From NCBI RefSeq assembly GCF_037646345.1, contig NZ_JBBEWR010000002.1:248001-312000 (forward strand): a stretch of 64,000 bases of DNA. The letters run 5' to 3'. Under the pieces are notes generated by a model. That model was not told the origin of the DNA. It did not search any database and saw only the letters and a program-made list of their open reading frames with translations. Position numbers and translations under genes: made by a program. This document shows positions 34,995 through 44,000 of the stretch, one piece after another; positions within the stretch are counted from its first letter, which is position 1, and every line of letters starts with the position of its first letter. Source of the stretch: Ascidiimonas aurantiaca (GTDB lineage Bacteria; Bacteroidota; Bacteroidia; Flavobacteriales; Flavobacteriaceae).

Positions 34995-35413
34995 GTATTA
35001 TGAAAAATGAAGAGAACTATTTTGATGAGCAAATAAAAGCTTTGGTAAAGGAAGCCGGGCTAGATAAACCTTCGGAAAACTTTGCACGCAATGTAATGCT
35101 CAATCTTGAGAGAGTGGAAATGGAAACGGTAACGTATAAGCCGCTAATTTCAGCACCTGTGTGGTGGATGATTGCGGGCGCTTTTGCTATTCTTGTGGGA
35201 AGTTCATTTTTCGCAGAAGGTTCACAATTTCTATCCAAATATATTTCATGGCCTTCCCTCAGTCTGCCTCGGCTGGATTTTACCATTTTTGGAGAATACT
35301 CCCTATCCGGATGGATATCGTATTCTATAATCCTTACCCTTGTATTGGTACTACTACAAATGTATTTATTCAAATCTCGTTTTGACCGATCACTTGACGT
35401 TTATCAAAAGTAA
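34991..35413 (+). CDS. Putative anti-sigma factor, two membrane helices
   Basis: 140 residues. Cytoplasmic N-terminus of about 55 residues (QIKALVKEAGLDKPSENFARNVM), then helices at about 57-75 (VWWMIAGAFAILVGSSFF) and 108-126 (WISYSIILTLVLVLLQMYLF) with a short periplasmic loop. Position directly after the sigma gene (4-bp overlap) argues for anti-sigma function; there is no known anti-sigma motif. It overlaps the M23 gene by one base (TAATG). Confidence 0.7.
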   Translation: MSIMKNEENYFDEQIKALVKEAGLDKPSENFARNVMLNLERVEMETVTYKPLISAPVWWMIAGAFAILVGSSFFAEGSQFLSKYISWPSLSLPRLDFTIFGEYSLSGWISYSIILTLVLVLLQMYLFKSRFDRSLDVYQK

Positions 35414-36099
35414 TGACAGAAAATCTATCACAATTACTTAAGTGCTTATCAAAAGAAGCGGTTTTGCCTATGGATGCATCCATAGAACGTACAAAGTACA
35501 CGCCTTTAGACCTTTCAGTACATAATACGGCTATTACGACAGACATCCTTACAGACCCTTACCGTATGGAAAGCTATTTAAACACATTTCTTTTGAAGAG
35601 ACATGCACAGGTAGCCTATGGCGGATACAATGAAAATAGGGATCTATATAAAAACCGAAATCTGTTTGGTAATGCGGCCACAGAAGCCCGCACGGTTCAT
35701 TTAGGGATGGATTTTTGGTGTACCGCAGGAACTACCGTATTGACTCCTTTGGATGGAAAAGTACATAGTTTTAAAGACAATGCCACTTCCGGTGATTACG
35801 GACCTACCATTATATTATACCATGAGGTTGACAACTTTCGCTTTTATACACTTTTTGGCCATTTATCCCGTACCTCGTTAGAAGGACTCTACCCTGGTAA
35901 ACTTTTTAAGAAAGGAACACCCATAGCTACTTTAGGAACACCGGAAGAAAACGTAAACTATGCCCCGCATCTTCATTTTCAGATCATTGAAAATTTAAAC
36001 GGATGCAGCGGAGATTATCCCGGTGTTACCACGGTTCATGAAAAGAACCGCTACCTCGCCAATTGCCCCAACCCAAATTTACTGTTCAATTTACCCTGA
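35413..36099 (+). CDS. M23-family metallopeptidase domain protein without signal peptide
   Basis: 228 residues with LysM-independent M23 fold: zinc ligands in VHLGMDFW (HxxxD) and HLHFQI, with GDYGPTIILYHE and YTLFGHLS between them. M23 enzymes cut peptidoglycan cross-links, but this protein starts directly with a polar helix (MTENLSQLLKCLSKE) and shows no export signal. It is translationally coupled to the sigma/anti-sigma pair. Either it is exported in another way, the start is misjudged, or it acts on a cytosolic substrate. Confidence 0.82.
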   Translation: MTENLSQLLKCLSKEAVLPMDASIERTKYTPLDLSVHNTAITTDILTDPYRMESYLNTFLLKRHAQVAYGGYNENRDLYKNRNLFGNAATEARTVHLGMDFWCTAGTTVLTPLDGKVHSFKDNATSGDYGPTIILYHEVDNFRFYTLFGHLSRTSLEGLYPGKLFKKGTPIATLGTPEENVNYAPHLHFQIIENLNGCSGDYPGVTTVHEKNRYLANCPNPNLLFNLP

Positions 36100-36107
36100 T
36101 ATTAATA

Positions 36108-38783
36108 TTATTCGGGAACACGTATGTGATTGCCTAAAAACAAAGCATTTAAGAACAATCGGTTAGTGCCGTACCACGCCCCCCTAAAGTTAGGATTATC
36201 TGCAAAAAGAATTACTCTTCCTTTTCCAAGCGGACTCACGATAAGGGAAGAGGAAGGTTTAAGATAATTTTCCAGATTTTCAGCACTTATAAAGCCGTCT
36301 ATATGAGGAGATGAAGTGTACCGTGCTACGGTAGAAAACACATTCTCAGAAGGTGCCAGCCATACTTCATTGTTTTTATAGACCGGTATTTCTGAACGTG
36401 TGTACCCAAAACCTAAAGGGTGGGTTACATCCAGTGAAACCTTAAAAATAGCACCTCCCAGACGTTCTTTTCCTAAGAGTTCTGGTGCATTAACATACGG
36501 TTGTCTTTTAGAAGTACCGTCTTCTTTTTGATTTTCAGAATTTGTGAGCCATTCTTTTACTATCTTATCATTAATAAGAGTGCCTACATTAACCAGAGTA
36601 TTGTTATTCGCGAGTAAATAGTCCGTTATACGTTTACGTTGCAGAGAGTCCAACTTCGTGTAGTCTGCCGGTATAGGATTAGTAAGTTTTTCATTAACCA
36701 TCTTTTTATCGATAAGCCATTTGGAGGCTGTACCTATGCTGATAAGGGTATTGCCTTTGGCAACCCAGTCTGATATACGTTTGCGTTGTACAGAATCTAA
36801 CTGGTGATAACTGCCCGATACCATGATCATAGTAGTATATTTTTCCAAAGAGACTTGATGGAAATTGCGCATGGGGATCTTGGTAACTGGCATATGCACA
36901 CGCTGATCTAAAAGATGCCAGATTTCACCGGCCTCATACGGTCGTACACCATCACCTATAAGCATAAAAGCTTTTGGTTTTTGAACTGGCCTTACATATT
37001 GACTACCTAAATCAATACCTCCCTGGTTATAACCACTGGAGACATTGTAAACAGATATATTAAAGGTTTTTGCTGCGTTGTCAATAATCTTAAAAAGAGA
37101 ATCGCCGGTCATGGATTGCAGTGCTACGGGTATGACCAGTGCGTTGTGCGCAAAACTTTTTGTGCCCAGATGTGTTTCGGCAGAAAATGACTTGAACGCA
37201 GTACCAAGGTTAACTCCTTTGGATTGTAAATGATAAATAAATGCAAAAATATTATAATCACTATAATCAACTATATAGGCATAGTTTGAACGAACCGGAG
37301 GAGTTGGCGAAAAGATACTCTCGGGAGTTTTTACAGGCTCCCCTAAGGATACTTTTTTAGTGGAAGCTTCGTAATTAATATGATAAAAGTTGGCTACAGA
37401 CCATGCAGAAGCATCATAAAACACACTGTCCCTGTAAGTTTTATAAGTCTCAAAAAAGGATTGAACCATGCGATATTGCGGTTGCTTTGTTGGTACTACA
37501 AACGCGTCTTTACCTGAAGGATCCCTATATACTTTAATTTTGTGAATAAGTAGTTTATCTATAAAGGCTTTAAGCCTGTTCTTGTCGTGAGTTTCTTTAA
37601 AAGTATAAGCAGTGGTTTTACTACGAGCCGCATTTTTTAATGCGCTTTTAAAAAAGTCTTGCTGGTATTTTCTAAGTAGTGCCTTGTTTTCTACGGCAGC
37701 TTTTATTGTGGTAATACTAGATAGAAACTGGTTACGAATAGTAAAGGGAAAGGTAATTTCTCCAAAAGCTGTTTTTTGGGCATGTCCCCGTGAACTGGCT
37801 TGCTCAAAAAGGATGCCCAGCCCACCCTGAAGATCGGGGTAGGAGGAACCATATCCCGGATAGGTACCGTCAAAAACTTCTTTTGTAAAATAAAAAGAGC
37901 CAATACTGTCCAGTGCCTTAGCATAATACTCTCCAAATGCATTGTTGAGGTCATTATAGTTTTCCTTAGGCATTATGGGGTTAAGTGAACCATTGGCCTT
38001 CATAGGTTCAAAAAAATAAGTGCTATTTGTGCCCATTTCATGAAAATCGGTAACTACATTGGGATACCATTGGTGATACCAGTTCAATTTTCCTCTGCTT
38101 TCGGGGTGAATGGCGAGCAGCCAGTCGCGGTTAAGGTCAAACCAATAATGGTTGGTTCTTCCCCCGGGCCAGTATTCATTGTGTTCTGCATCTTGTGGAT
38201 CTGTTACCAAAGGACTGCCTTTATAGCTGTTAACCCATTGGGTATGGCGGTCCCTTCCGTCAGGGTTTATGGTAGGGTCAATAAATACAACGGCCTCCCG
38301 AAGATACTTTTTAATCTCAGGTGCATTAGATGCTACAAGGGTATATGCGGTAAGCATAGATGCTTCAGAACTGGAAGGTTCGTTGCCATGTACATTATAC
38401 CCCAGGTTTATAAAAACAGGTACTTCATTGTAATTGGTAACTTCTTTGTCCGGATCGGTAAAAGCAAGATGCTGCTCTTTTAATTGCTCCAGTTGTTCCA
38501 TGTTCTGAGAAGCAGTCACGGTTAGCATAACAAGTTGTCTGCCTTCATATGTTTTCCCATATTCATAGATAGAAGCTTTTTCAGAGAGTGTAGCCAGTGT
38601 TTTCAGATATGCGACTATTTGGTCATGGCGCGTATGCTGTTGCCCTACAGGATATCCTAAAAACTCTTCAGGGGAAGGTATTTGAGGATTAAAAGGCATA
38701 TATTTTTTCAGAAAATATTCCTGTGCCTCCAGATACTGGGTACAACATAGCAAAAGGGATACTAGAATGTAAATTTTTTTCAT
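36108..38783 (-). CDS. Secreted M14-family zinc carboxypeptidase, large type, with internal repeat
   Basis: 891 residues, paralogue of the protein at 771-3302. Signal peptide MKKIYILVSLLLCCTQYLEA. M14 motifs: NVHGNEPSSSEA (zinc His/Glu), TDFHEMGTNSTYFFEP, and FEQASSRGHAQ with the catalytic Glu. The C-terminal amidotransferase-like half contains a tandem duplication of about 48 residues (about 660-708 and 709-757): LDSVQRKRISDW...NTLISIGT and LDSLQRKRITDY...NTLVNVGT. The paralogue has only one copy. It converges with the M23 gene (8 bp between stops). Confidence 0.85.
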   Translation of the reverse strand: MKKIYILVSLLLCCTQYLEAQEYFLKKYMPFNPQIPSPEEFLGYPVGQQHTRHDQIVAYLKTLATLSEKASIYEYGKTYEGRQLVMLTVTASQNMEQLEQLKEQHLAFTDPDKEVTNYNEVPVFINLGYNVHGNEPSSSEASMLTAYTLVASNAPEIKKYLREAVVFIDPTINPDGRDRHTQWVNSYKGSPLVTDPQDAEHNEYWPGGRTNHYWFDLNRDWLLAIHPESRGKLNWYHQWYPNVVTDFHEMGTNSTYFFEPMKANGSLNPIMPKENYNDLNNAFGEYYAKALDSIGSFYFTKEVFDGTYPGYGSSYPDLQGGLGILFEQASSRGHAQKTAFGEITFPFTIRNQFLSSITTIKAAVENKALLRKYQQDFFKSALKNAARSKTTAYTFKETHDKNRLKAFIDKLLIHKIKVYRDPSGKDAFVVPTKQPQYRMVQSFFETYKTYRDSVFYDASAWSVANFYHINYEASTKKVSLGEPVKTPESIFSPTPPVRSNYAYIVDYSDYNIFAFIYHLQSKGVNLGTAFKSFSAETHLGTKSFAHNALVIPVALQSMTGDSLFKIIDNAAKTFNISVYNVSSGYNQGGIDLGSQYVRPVQKPKAFMLIGDGVRPYEAGEIWHLLDQRVHMPVTKIPMRNFHQVSLEKYTTMIMVSGSYHQLDSVQRKRISDWVAKGNTLISIGTASKWLIDKKMVNEKLTNPIPADYTKLDSLQRKRITDYLLANNNTLVNVGTLINDKIVKEWLTNSENQKEDGTSKRQPYVNAPELLGKERLGGAIFKVSLDVTHPLGFGYTRSEIPVYKNNEVWLAPSENVFSTVARYTSSPHIDGFISAENLENYLKPSSSLIVSPLGKGRVILFADNPNFRGAWYGTNRLFLNALFLGNHIRVPE

Positions 38784-38807
38784 AAATAATTTCTTGATCT
38801 GAGTGAA

Positions 38808-40073
38808 TTACAGTGCGAGTTTTGAAGTTTGTTTTTTATTGGCATTGGAAAAATACAGAGTAGCGACTATGGTAACTACAAAATAAAGCATTGTCCATAT
38901 ATACCCGTAGGGAATTGAGTCATTTATACCAAACCAGTCTCCCGTTAACAGGATAATGCCAATACCTATTAAAGACCGTGTTATTTCGGTGATGACACCC
39001 ACCAGGGTTCCGTCCATAAAAGAGGTATAACCAAAAACTGAAATAAAAATGTAAAAACCGTATATCCAAAGGTTTTGTGTGGTGAGTTCTCCAAAATTAT
39101 AAAGCAAAAACAATAAAAGAAAGGTGGTGCCCACAAGCTGAAAGATGGTATAATATGAAAATGCAGGTGTGGTGTGGGTAGCATATTTTTTAAAGTTATA
39201 TACATTTTTAATGGTTTCTACAGGGTATTGCTTTTTTACATCTTCTGGTCGCCAACCTGTAGGCATGATCCATATCCTGAGCTTATCCAGCCAGTTTTTA
39301 GTGCGCCAGGCATCTTTGAAGATCCTCCAGAAATGTTGAAAATTAATAATCATCGGGTTCCAGGTACCTGCCGGTTTAAGTACACCATATACGGGTGGAA
39401 TATCTTTTCTTTCTTCCTGAAAGGTGCCAAACATACGATCCCAGATACAAAATATCTGTCCTAAGTTTTTATCAATATATTCCGGATTGATGGCGTGATG
39501 AACCCGATGTTGTGAAGGAGTAACGATTATGTATTCCAGCCATCCCAATTTACCTATATGGCGTGTGTGGTACCAAAACTGGGCAAACAGTTGAATAGGG
39601 GCCACTATATTTATAACTTTCTCAGGAACACCTAACAGTGCTGCGGGAATTAACAACAAAGGAAAGTAACCAATGATGTTAGAAACCGATTGTCTTAAGG
39701 CACAGGCGAGATTGAATTCTTCGCTGCTATGATGAATAACATGTTGATTCCAGAATATATTTACTTTATGGCATAGTCTGTGGTTCCAGTAACCGGCAAA
39801 GTCCACAATAACAAATGTAACTATATATACTGGTATGGAAGCTTGCATTTCAAATAAGGCCAGGTTTTTTAATAAATATGGATAAGATACCAGAATAACT
39901 GCAAGCCCTAAAGTATCTTTAATAATATTGGTGATACCGGAACTAAGGCTGGAAACGGTATCCATTAGGGTGTAAAATTGTTTTTTAGTGTAATGACTGT
40001 ACAGTATTTCTGCAATAACCAATATAAGAAATACCGGAATGGCTATAAGTAAGGCAGTGGCATAGGTCTCCAT
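38808..40073 (-). CDS. Sterol desaturase / fatty-acid hydroxylase superfamily protein
   Basis: 421-residue membrane di-iron enzyme. The eight-His pattern is visible: HRLCH, HVIHH, and QHRVHH with upstream YHTRH. Residues 1-260 form the catalytic membrane part; the C-terminal third has several more helices (about 320-405) of unknown role. Members hydroxylate or desaturate lipids, carotenoids or sterol-like molecules; the substrate cannot be read. It has its own promoter at 40096 and lies 24 bp upstream of the M14 gene, so the two may be co-transcribed. Confidence 0.85.
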   Translation of the reverse strand: METYATALLIAIPVFLILVIAEILYSHYTKKQFYTLMDTVSSLSSGITNIIKDTLGLAVILVSYPYLLKNLALFEMQASIPVYIVTFVIVDFAGYWNHRLCHKVNIFWNQHVIHHSSEEFNLACALRQSVSNIIGYFPLLLIPAALLGVPEKVINIVAPIQLFAQFWYHTRHIGKLGWLEYIIVTPSQHRVHHAINPEYIDKNLGQIFCIWDRMFGTFQEERKDIPPVYGVLKPAGTWNPMIINFQHFWRIFKDAWRTKNWLDKLRIWIMPTGWRPEDVKKQYPVETIKNVYNFKKYATHTTPAFSYYTIFQLVGTTFLLLFLLYNFGELTTQNLWIYGFYIFISVFGYTSFMDGTLVGVITEITRSLIGIGIILLTGDWFGINDSIPYGYIWTMLYFVVTIVATLYFSNANKKQTSKLAL

Positions 40074-40095
40074 GGCTTATTCCTTTTAATTCTAT

Positions 40096-40123
40096 CAAAT
40101 ATACGTTATATGAGAAATTACAA
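40096..40123 (-). promoter_or_regulatory. Promoter of the sterol-desaturase-family gene
   Basis: On the minus strand TTG (40123-40121), 17-bp spacer, TATATTTG (40103-40096), ending 22 nt before the start codon. It lies directly downstream of the small-RNA terminator. Confidence 0.65.
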
Positions 40124-40130
40124 CAAGAAT

Positions 40131-40165
40131 AAAAAAAGGGAGCCACTTTATATAAAGTCACTCCC
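40131..40165 (-). terminator. Intrinsic terminator of the small RNA
   Basis: On the minus strand GGGAG, a 2x2 mismatch, the palindrome ACTTTATATAAAGT, then CTCCC followed by T7. Nothing that codes for protein ends here on that strand; it closes the transcript starting near 40329. Confidence 0.7.
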
Positions 40166-40329
40166 CATCGCTATATTAATCAATTTAAACTACTACATTA
40201 ATACGATATTTTCGCTTGAATTTGACCTATAAATAAGTCAACACCACGCAAACGCATTCTCTGAACTATCGCGAGATAATTCGAAAACGAATGTGGGGCA
40301 TTTTTAATCTAATAAAGAGATGGGGAAAA
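40132..40329 (-). ncRNA. Predicted small RNA, about 198 nt, possible 6S-like RNA
   Basis: A consensus promoter (40336-40364) and an intrinsic terminator (40131-40165) bracket a stretch with no ORF longer than about 20 codons. The transcript ends are complementary: CCCCAUC near the 5' end pairs with GAUGGGG near the 3' end, and the helix continues with CU/AG and UAUUAG/UUAAUA across single mismatches. Inside are the hairpins AUUCG-UUUU-CGAAU and UUGAC...GUCAA. A long closing stem, an open middle and a length near 200 nt are 6S RNA features. The identity is a suggestion; the existence of an RNA gene is better supported. Confidence 0.55.
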
Positions 40330-40335
40330 GCTGGG

Positions 40336-40364
40336 CAAATATAATTTTTTTTTGATTTTATCAA
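40336..40364 (-). promoter_or_regulatory. Promoter of the small RNA
   Basis: On the minus strand TTG (40364-40362), 18-bp A-rich spacer, TATATTTG (40343-40336). It is among the best promoter matches in the window. Confidence 0.65.
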
Positions 40365-40591
40365 AAGCTTTGTGATAAATTTTAGTTAAGATCACAAAAA
40401 AACAGATTAAATGATGCTTTTTTCATTTTTGTGTACTAAAAAAGCATTTTCTTCTTTCAGATCTATACAAACGGTTACTTACTTACGCAAAAAAAAAAGC
40501 GGTATAAACCGTTTACAGAAGGTTTCCTTCCATTGGTCTTCAGATATCTTCAGGTTAACGATTACAGAGTAGGGCAAACAGAAGATCGATG
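40344..40591. other. Non-coding stretch with two inverted repeats
   Basis: No gene seen. A 10-bp perfect stem ATGCTTTTTT / AAAAAAGCAT lies at 40414-40447 (14-nt loop). AAACGGTT / AACCGTTT lies at 40469-40514, and nested in it is a short GCGGT...ACCG hairpin (40499-40511) that on the minus strand runs into a long T-run, like a minus-strand terminator with no evident gene. Confidence 0.4.
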
Positions 40592-40599
40592 TACTTTTG
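40592..40599 (+). promoter_or_regulatory. -7 box of the 99-residue orphan gene
   Basis: TACTTTTG ending 19 nt before the ATG at 40619. No clear -33 element. Confidence 0.5.
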
Positions 40600-40618
40600 A
40601 AATAAGAATTTGTCAAGC

Positions 40619-40918
40619 ATGAGTAAAGAATTGAATCATAAATTTTCACCGCACTTTCTAACAAGGTGTTATTCATACGAAGCATACGAGCAAGTGTCGA
40701 TTTACGTAGATATAGGAACCCAGATATTGTGGGCAGAAGTGAAAGGAAAAAAACAGTTGTTAGAGACGTTACCCTGGGTGTATAAATCTTATTTATTTGA
40801 ACAGGTGAAGAGAGATCGTTCTTTTTTTGAAGTGTTGAGGAAATTTGCAGCTACCCGCGCTATAGATCTGTATATAAAAAGAAAGTATGTGTATTCAAAC
40901 CCTGAAATATTGAATTAA
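40619..40918 (+). CDS. Small orphan protein, function unknown
   Basis: 99 residues, start at 40619 supported by a TAnnTTTG box 19 nt upstream; a strong terminator follows at 40994. No signal peptide or membrane segment. It is rich in aromatic and charged residues (YSYEAYEQVSIYVDIGTQIL; LPWVYKSYLFEQVKRDRSFF), with a likely beta-strand core followed by helices. No family recognised. Having its own promoter and terminator argues that it is real and independently expressed. Confidence 0.6.
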   Translation: MSKELNHKFSPHFLTRCYSYEAYEQVSIYVDIGTQILWAEVKGKKQLLETLPWVYKSYLFEQVKRDRSFFEVLRKFAATRAIDLYIKRKYVYSNPEILN

Positions 40919-40993
40919 ATATAGTTTGATTAGTTTTTGTTAATTGTTGTTTTTTTAGTTAGTGTTTTATTGATCTTTAATGATTAGTATGAG

Positions 40994-41030
40994 AAAGGAG
41001 GTGAGAGTGAGGACTCACCTCCTTTTTTTT
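40994..41030 (+). terminator. Intrinsic terminator after the orphan gene
   Basis: AAAGGAGGTGAG / CTCACCTCCTTT stem, 8-nt loop, then T8. A shorter T-stretch on the minus strand may also serve secA, which ends at 41067. Confidence 0.88.
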
Positions 41031-41066
41031 ATGGGTATATAAGTGCTTTCATGACGCGCTCATATT

Positions 41067-44000
41067 TTATTCTTCTACTAACACCCAGTCGCCTTTATCC
41101 AGAAGAGGCTGTGCCTGCTTGTATTTCATTTCTTTATTTTCTCCGGTCATTACGTTTTTTATTATAACGCGGTCATTACGCCCTATTTTAGGACGTTCCC
41201 TTACAATAGTTTCGGTTACCGGGGGGCGTCCACCTCCTGCACTTTGGCCTACTGCACGATTACGGGCGGCAAGTTCATCACTGTTGAGTACTTCTTCTTT
41301 TGAGGTTTGCAGGTTTTCTTTTGGTCTTCGGCTAACCCGGGCTTCCTGTATAGTATCTGCGTTCTGGTTAGGGAGTTCGCCCTTAAACAGAAAAGATAAA
41401 ATATCTTTGTTAACCCGGTCTATCATTGCTTTAAACAATTCAAATGCTTCAAACTTGTATATGAGCAAGGGGTCTTTTTGTTCGTGAACAGCTAATTGAA
41501 CAGACTGTTTTAACTCGTCCATTTTGCGAAGGTGGGTTTTCCATTCTTCATCTATAATGGCCAAAGAGATATTTTTTTCAAAATCGGTAATAAGTCGTGC
41601 ACCTTTACTTTCATAGGCCTCTTTTAGGTTAGTTACCACGTTAAGGGTTTTAGTGCCGTCTGTAAACGGTACTACGATCCTTTCGTATTGATCGCCCTGA
41701 TTTTCAAATACGCTTTTAATAACCGGAAAGGCGGCTTTGGCACTTTTTTCTATTTTTTCCTGATACCTTTCATAACTGGTTTTATAAACGGCCTGGGCAA
41801 TCTCGGTGGTTCCCATTTTTCCAAAATCGGTTTCTGAAATGGGAGCGGTAAGACCGAAATACTTGATAAGTTCAAACTCAAAGTTTTTATAATCGTTGGC
41901 AGCTTTATTGGTATCGGTTATAATTTCTGCGGTATCAAATATCATATTGGCGATATCTACCTTTAGTCTTTCTCCTTCCAGAGCATGGCGTCTTCTCTTG
42001 TAGATAACTTCCCGTTGAGCATTCATAACGTCATCGTATTCAAGCAGTCGTTTACGCACACCGAAGTTATTTTCTTCTACTTTTTTCTGGGCTCTTTCTA
42101 TAGACTTGGTCATCATGGAGTGTTGAATAACTTCCCCCTCTTTAAGCCCCATACGGTCCATCATTTTTGCTACCCGGTCTGATCCGAACAATCGCATAAG
42201 GTTATCTTCGAGAGATACATAGAATTGTGAGCTACCGGGATCTCCCTGACGACCTGAACGTCCTCTTAACTGCCTGTCAACTCTTCGCGAATCATGTCTT
42301 TCTGTACCAATAATGGCGAGTCCGCCGGCTTTTTTAACTTCATTAGATAGCTTAATATCTGTACCCCGGCCAGCCATGTTAGTGGCTATGGTTACTACTC
42401 CTGCTTTACCGGCTTCGGCCACAATATCGGCTTCTTTTTTATGCAGTTTGGCATTAAGTACATTATGAGGTATTTTTTTTAGAGTGAGCATTTTACCCAG
42501 AAGCTCAGATATCTCAACAGATGTGGTACCTACGAGTACGGGACGCCCTTGTTGCACGAGTTTTACGATCTCTTCACTAACGGCATTATATTTTTCCCGT
42601 TTGGTTTTATAAATAAGGTCTTCGCGATCTATTCTTGCAATGGGCCGGTTGGTTGGGATCTCCATTACATCCAGTTTGTAGATCTCCCAGAATTCACCTG
42701 CTTCGGTAACAGCGGTTCCGGTCATACCGGAAAGCTTGCTGTACATTCTAAAGTAATTTTGCAGGGTAATAGTTGCAAAGGTTTGGGTGGCTGCTTCTAT
42801 TTTAACATTCTCCTTAGCTTCAATAGCCTGGTGTAAACCGTCTGAATACCTTCGTCCATCCATGATACGACCGGTTTGTTCATCTACGATCATGACTTTG
42901 TTATCCATCACCACATACTCCACATCTTTTTCAAAAAGGGTATATGCTTTGAGAAGCTGGTTCATGGTATGAATACGTTCACTTTTTACACCAAAATCTC
43001 TGAAAAGCTCTTCTTTAAGGGCAGCTTCTTCTTCTATGGGTAATTCCTGCGATTCTATTTTGGCAATCTCAGAACCTATATCGGGCATGATAAAGAATTC
43101 TGGATCAGTATCTCCGGAAAGGTACTCGATACCTTTATCAGTAAGGTCTATCTGGTTATTTTTTTCTTCGATAACGAATAAAAGCTCTGAATCTACTATA
43201 TGCATTTCACGATTGTTATCCTGCATATAGTGATTTTCAGTTTTTTGAAGTAGTTGTTTTACGCCTTCTTCACTCAAAAATTTGATAAGCGCCTTGTTTT
43301 TGGGGAGTCCGCGATGAACTCTTAACAACAATAAGCCTCCTTGTTTGGTGTCTCCTTCTTTTATGAGTTTTTTGGCCTCTGCGAGCACTCCGGTTAAGTA
43401 TTGACGCTGTTTGCTTACCAGATCTGATATTTTGGGTTTAAGCTCATTAAATTCATGACGGTCTCCCTGCGGTACGGGTCCTGAGATAATAAGGGGGGTT
43501 CTGGCATCGTCAATAAGAACAGAATCAACCTCATCTACAATAGCATAATTATGTTTGGGTTGTACGAGGTCTGAAGGGGAATGGGCCATATTGTCCCTGA
43601 GGTAATCAAAGCCAAACTCGTTATTGGTGCCATAGGTAATATCGGCTTCATACGCATTTCTTCTGGCATCAGAATTAGGCTGGTGATAGTCTATACAATC
43701 TACAGAGAGCCCGTGAAACTGAAAAAGAGGGCCCATCCAGGCACTATCTCTTTTGGCAAGGTAATCGTTTACGGTTACCAGGTGTACCCCATTACCGGTA
43801 AGTGCATTGAGATATACGGGTAACGTGGCTACGAGTGTTTTTCCTTCACCGGTCATCATTTCTGCTATTTTACCCTGGTGCAGGGCAATACCTCCTATTA
43901 ACTGTACATCATAATGTACCATATCCCAGACAACTTCTTTGCCGGCGGCATCCCACGAATTGCTCCAGACAGCAGTATCATTGTCCAGTGACACGAAATC

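Noticed and set aside
40479..40685. 68-codon minus-strand ORF overlapping the start of the 99-residue gene
   Set aside because: It runs through inverted repeats and overlaps a better supported gene with promoter and terminator on the other strand.
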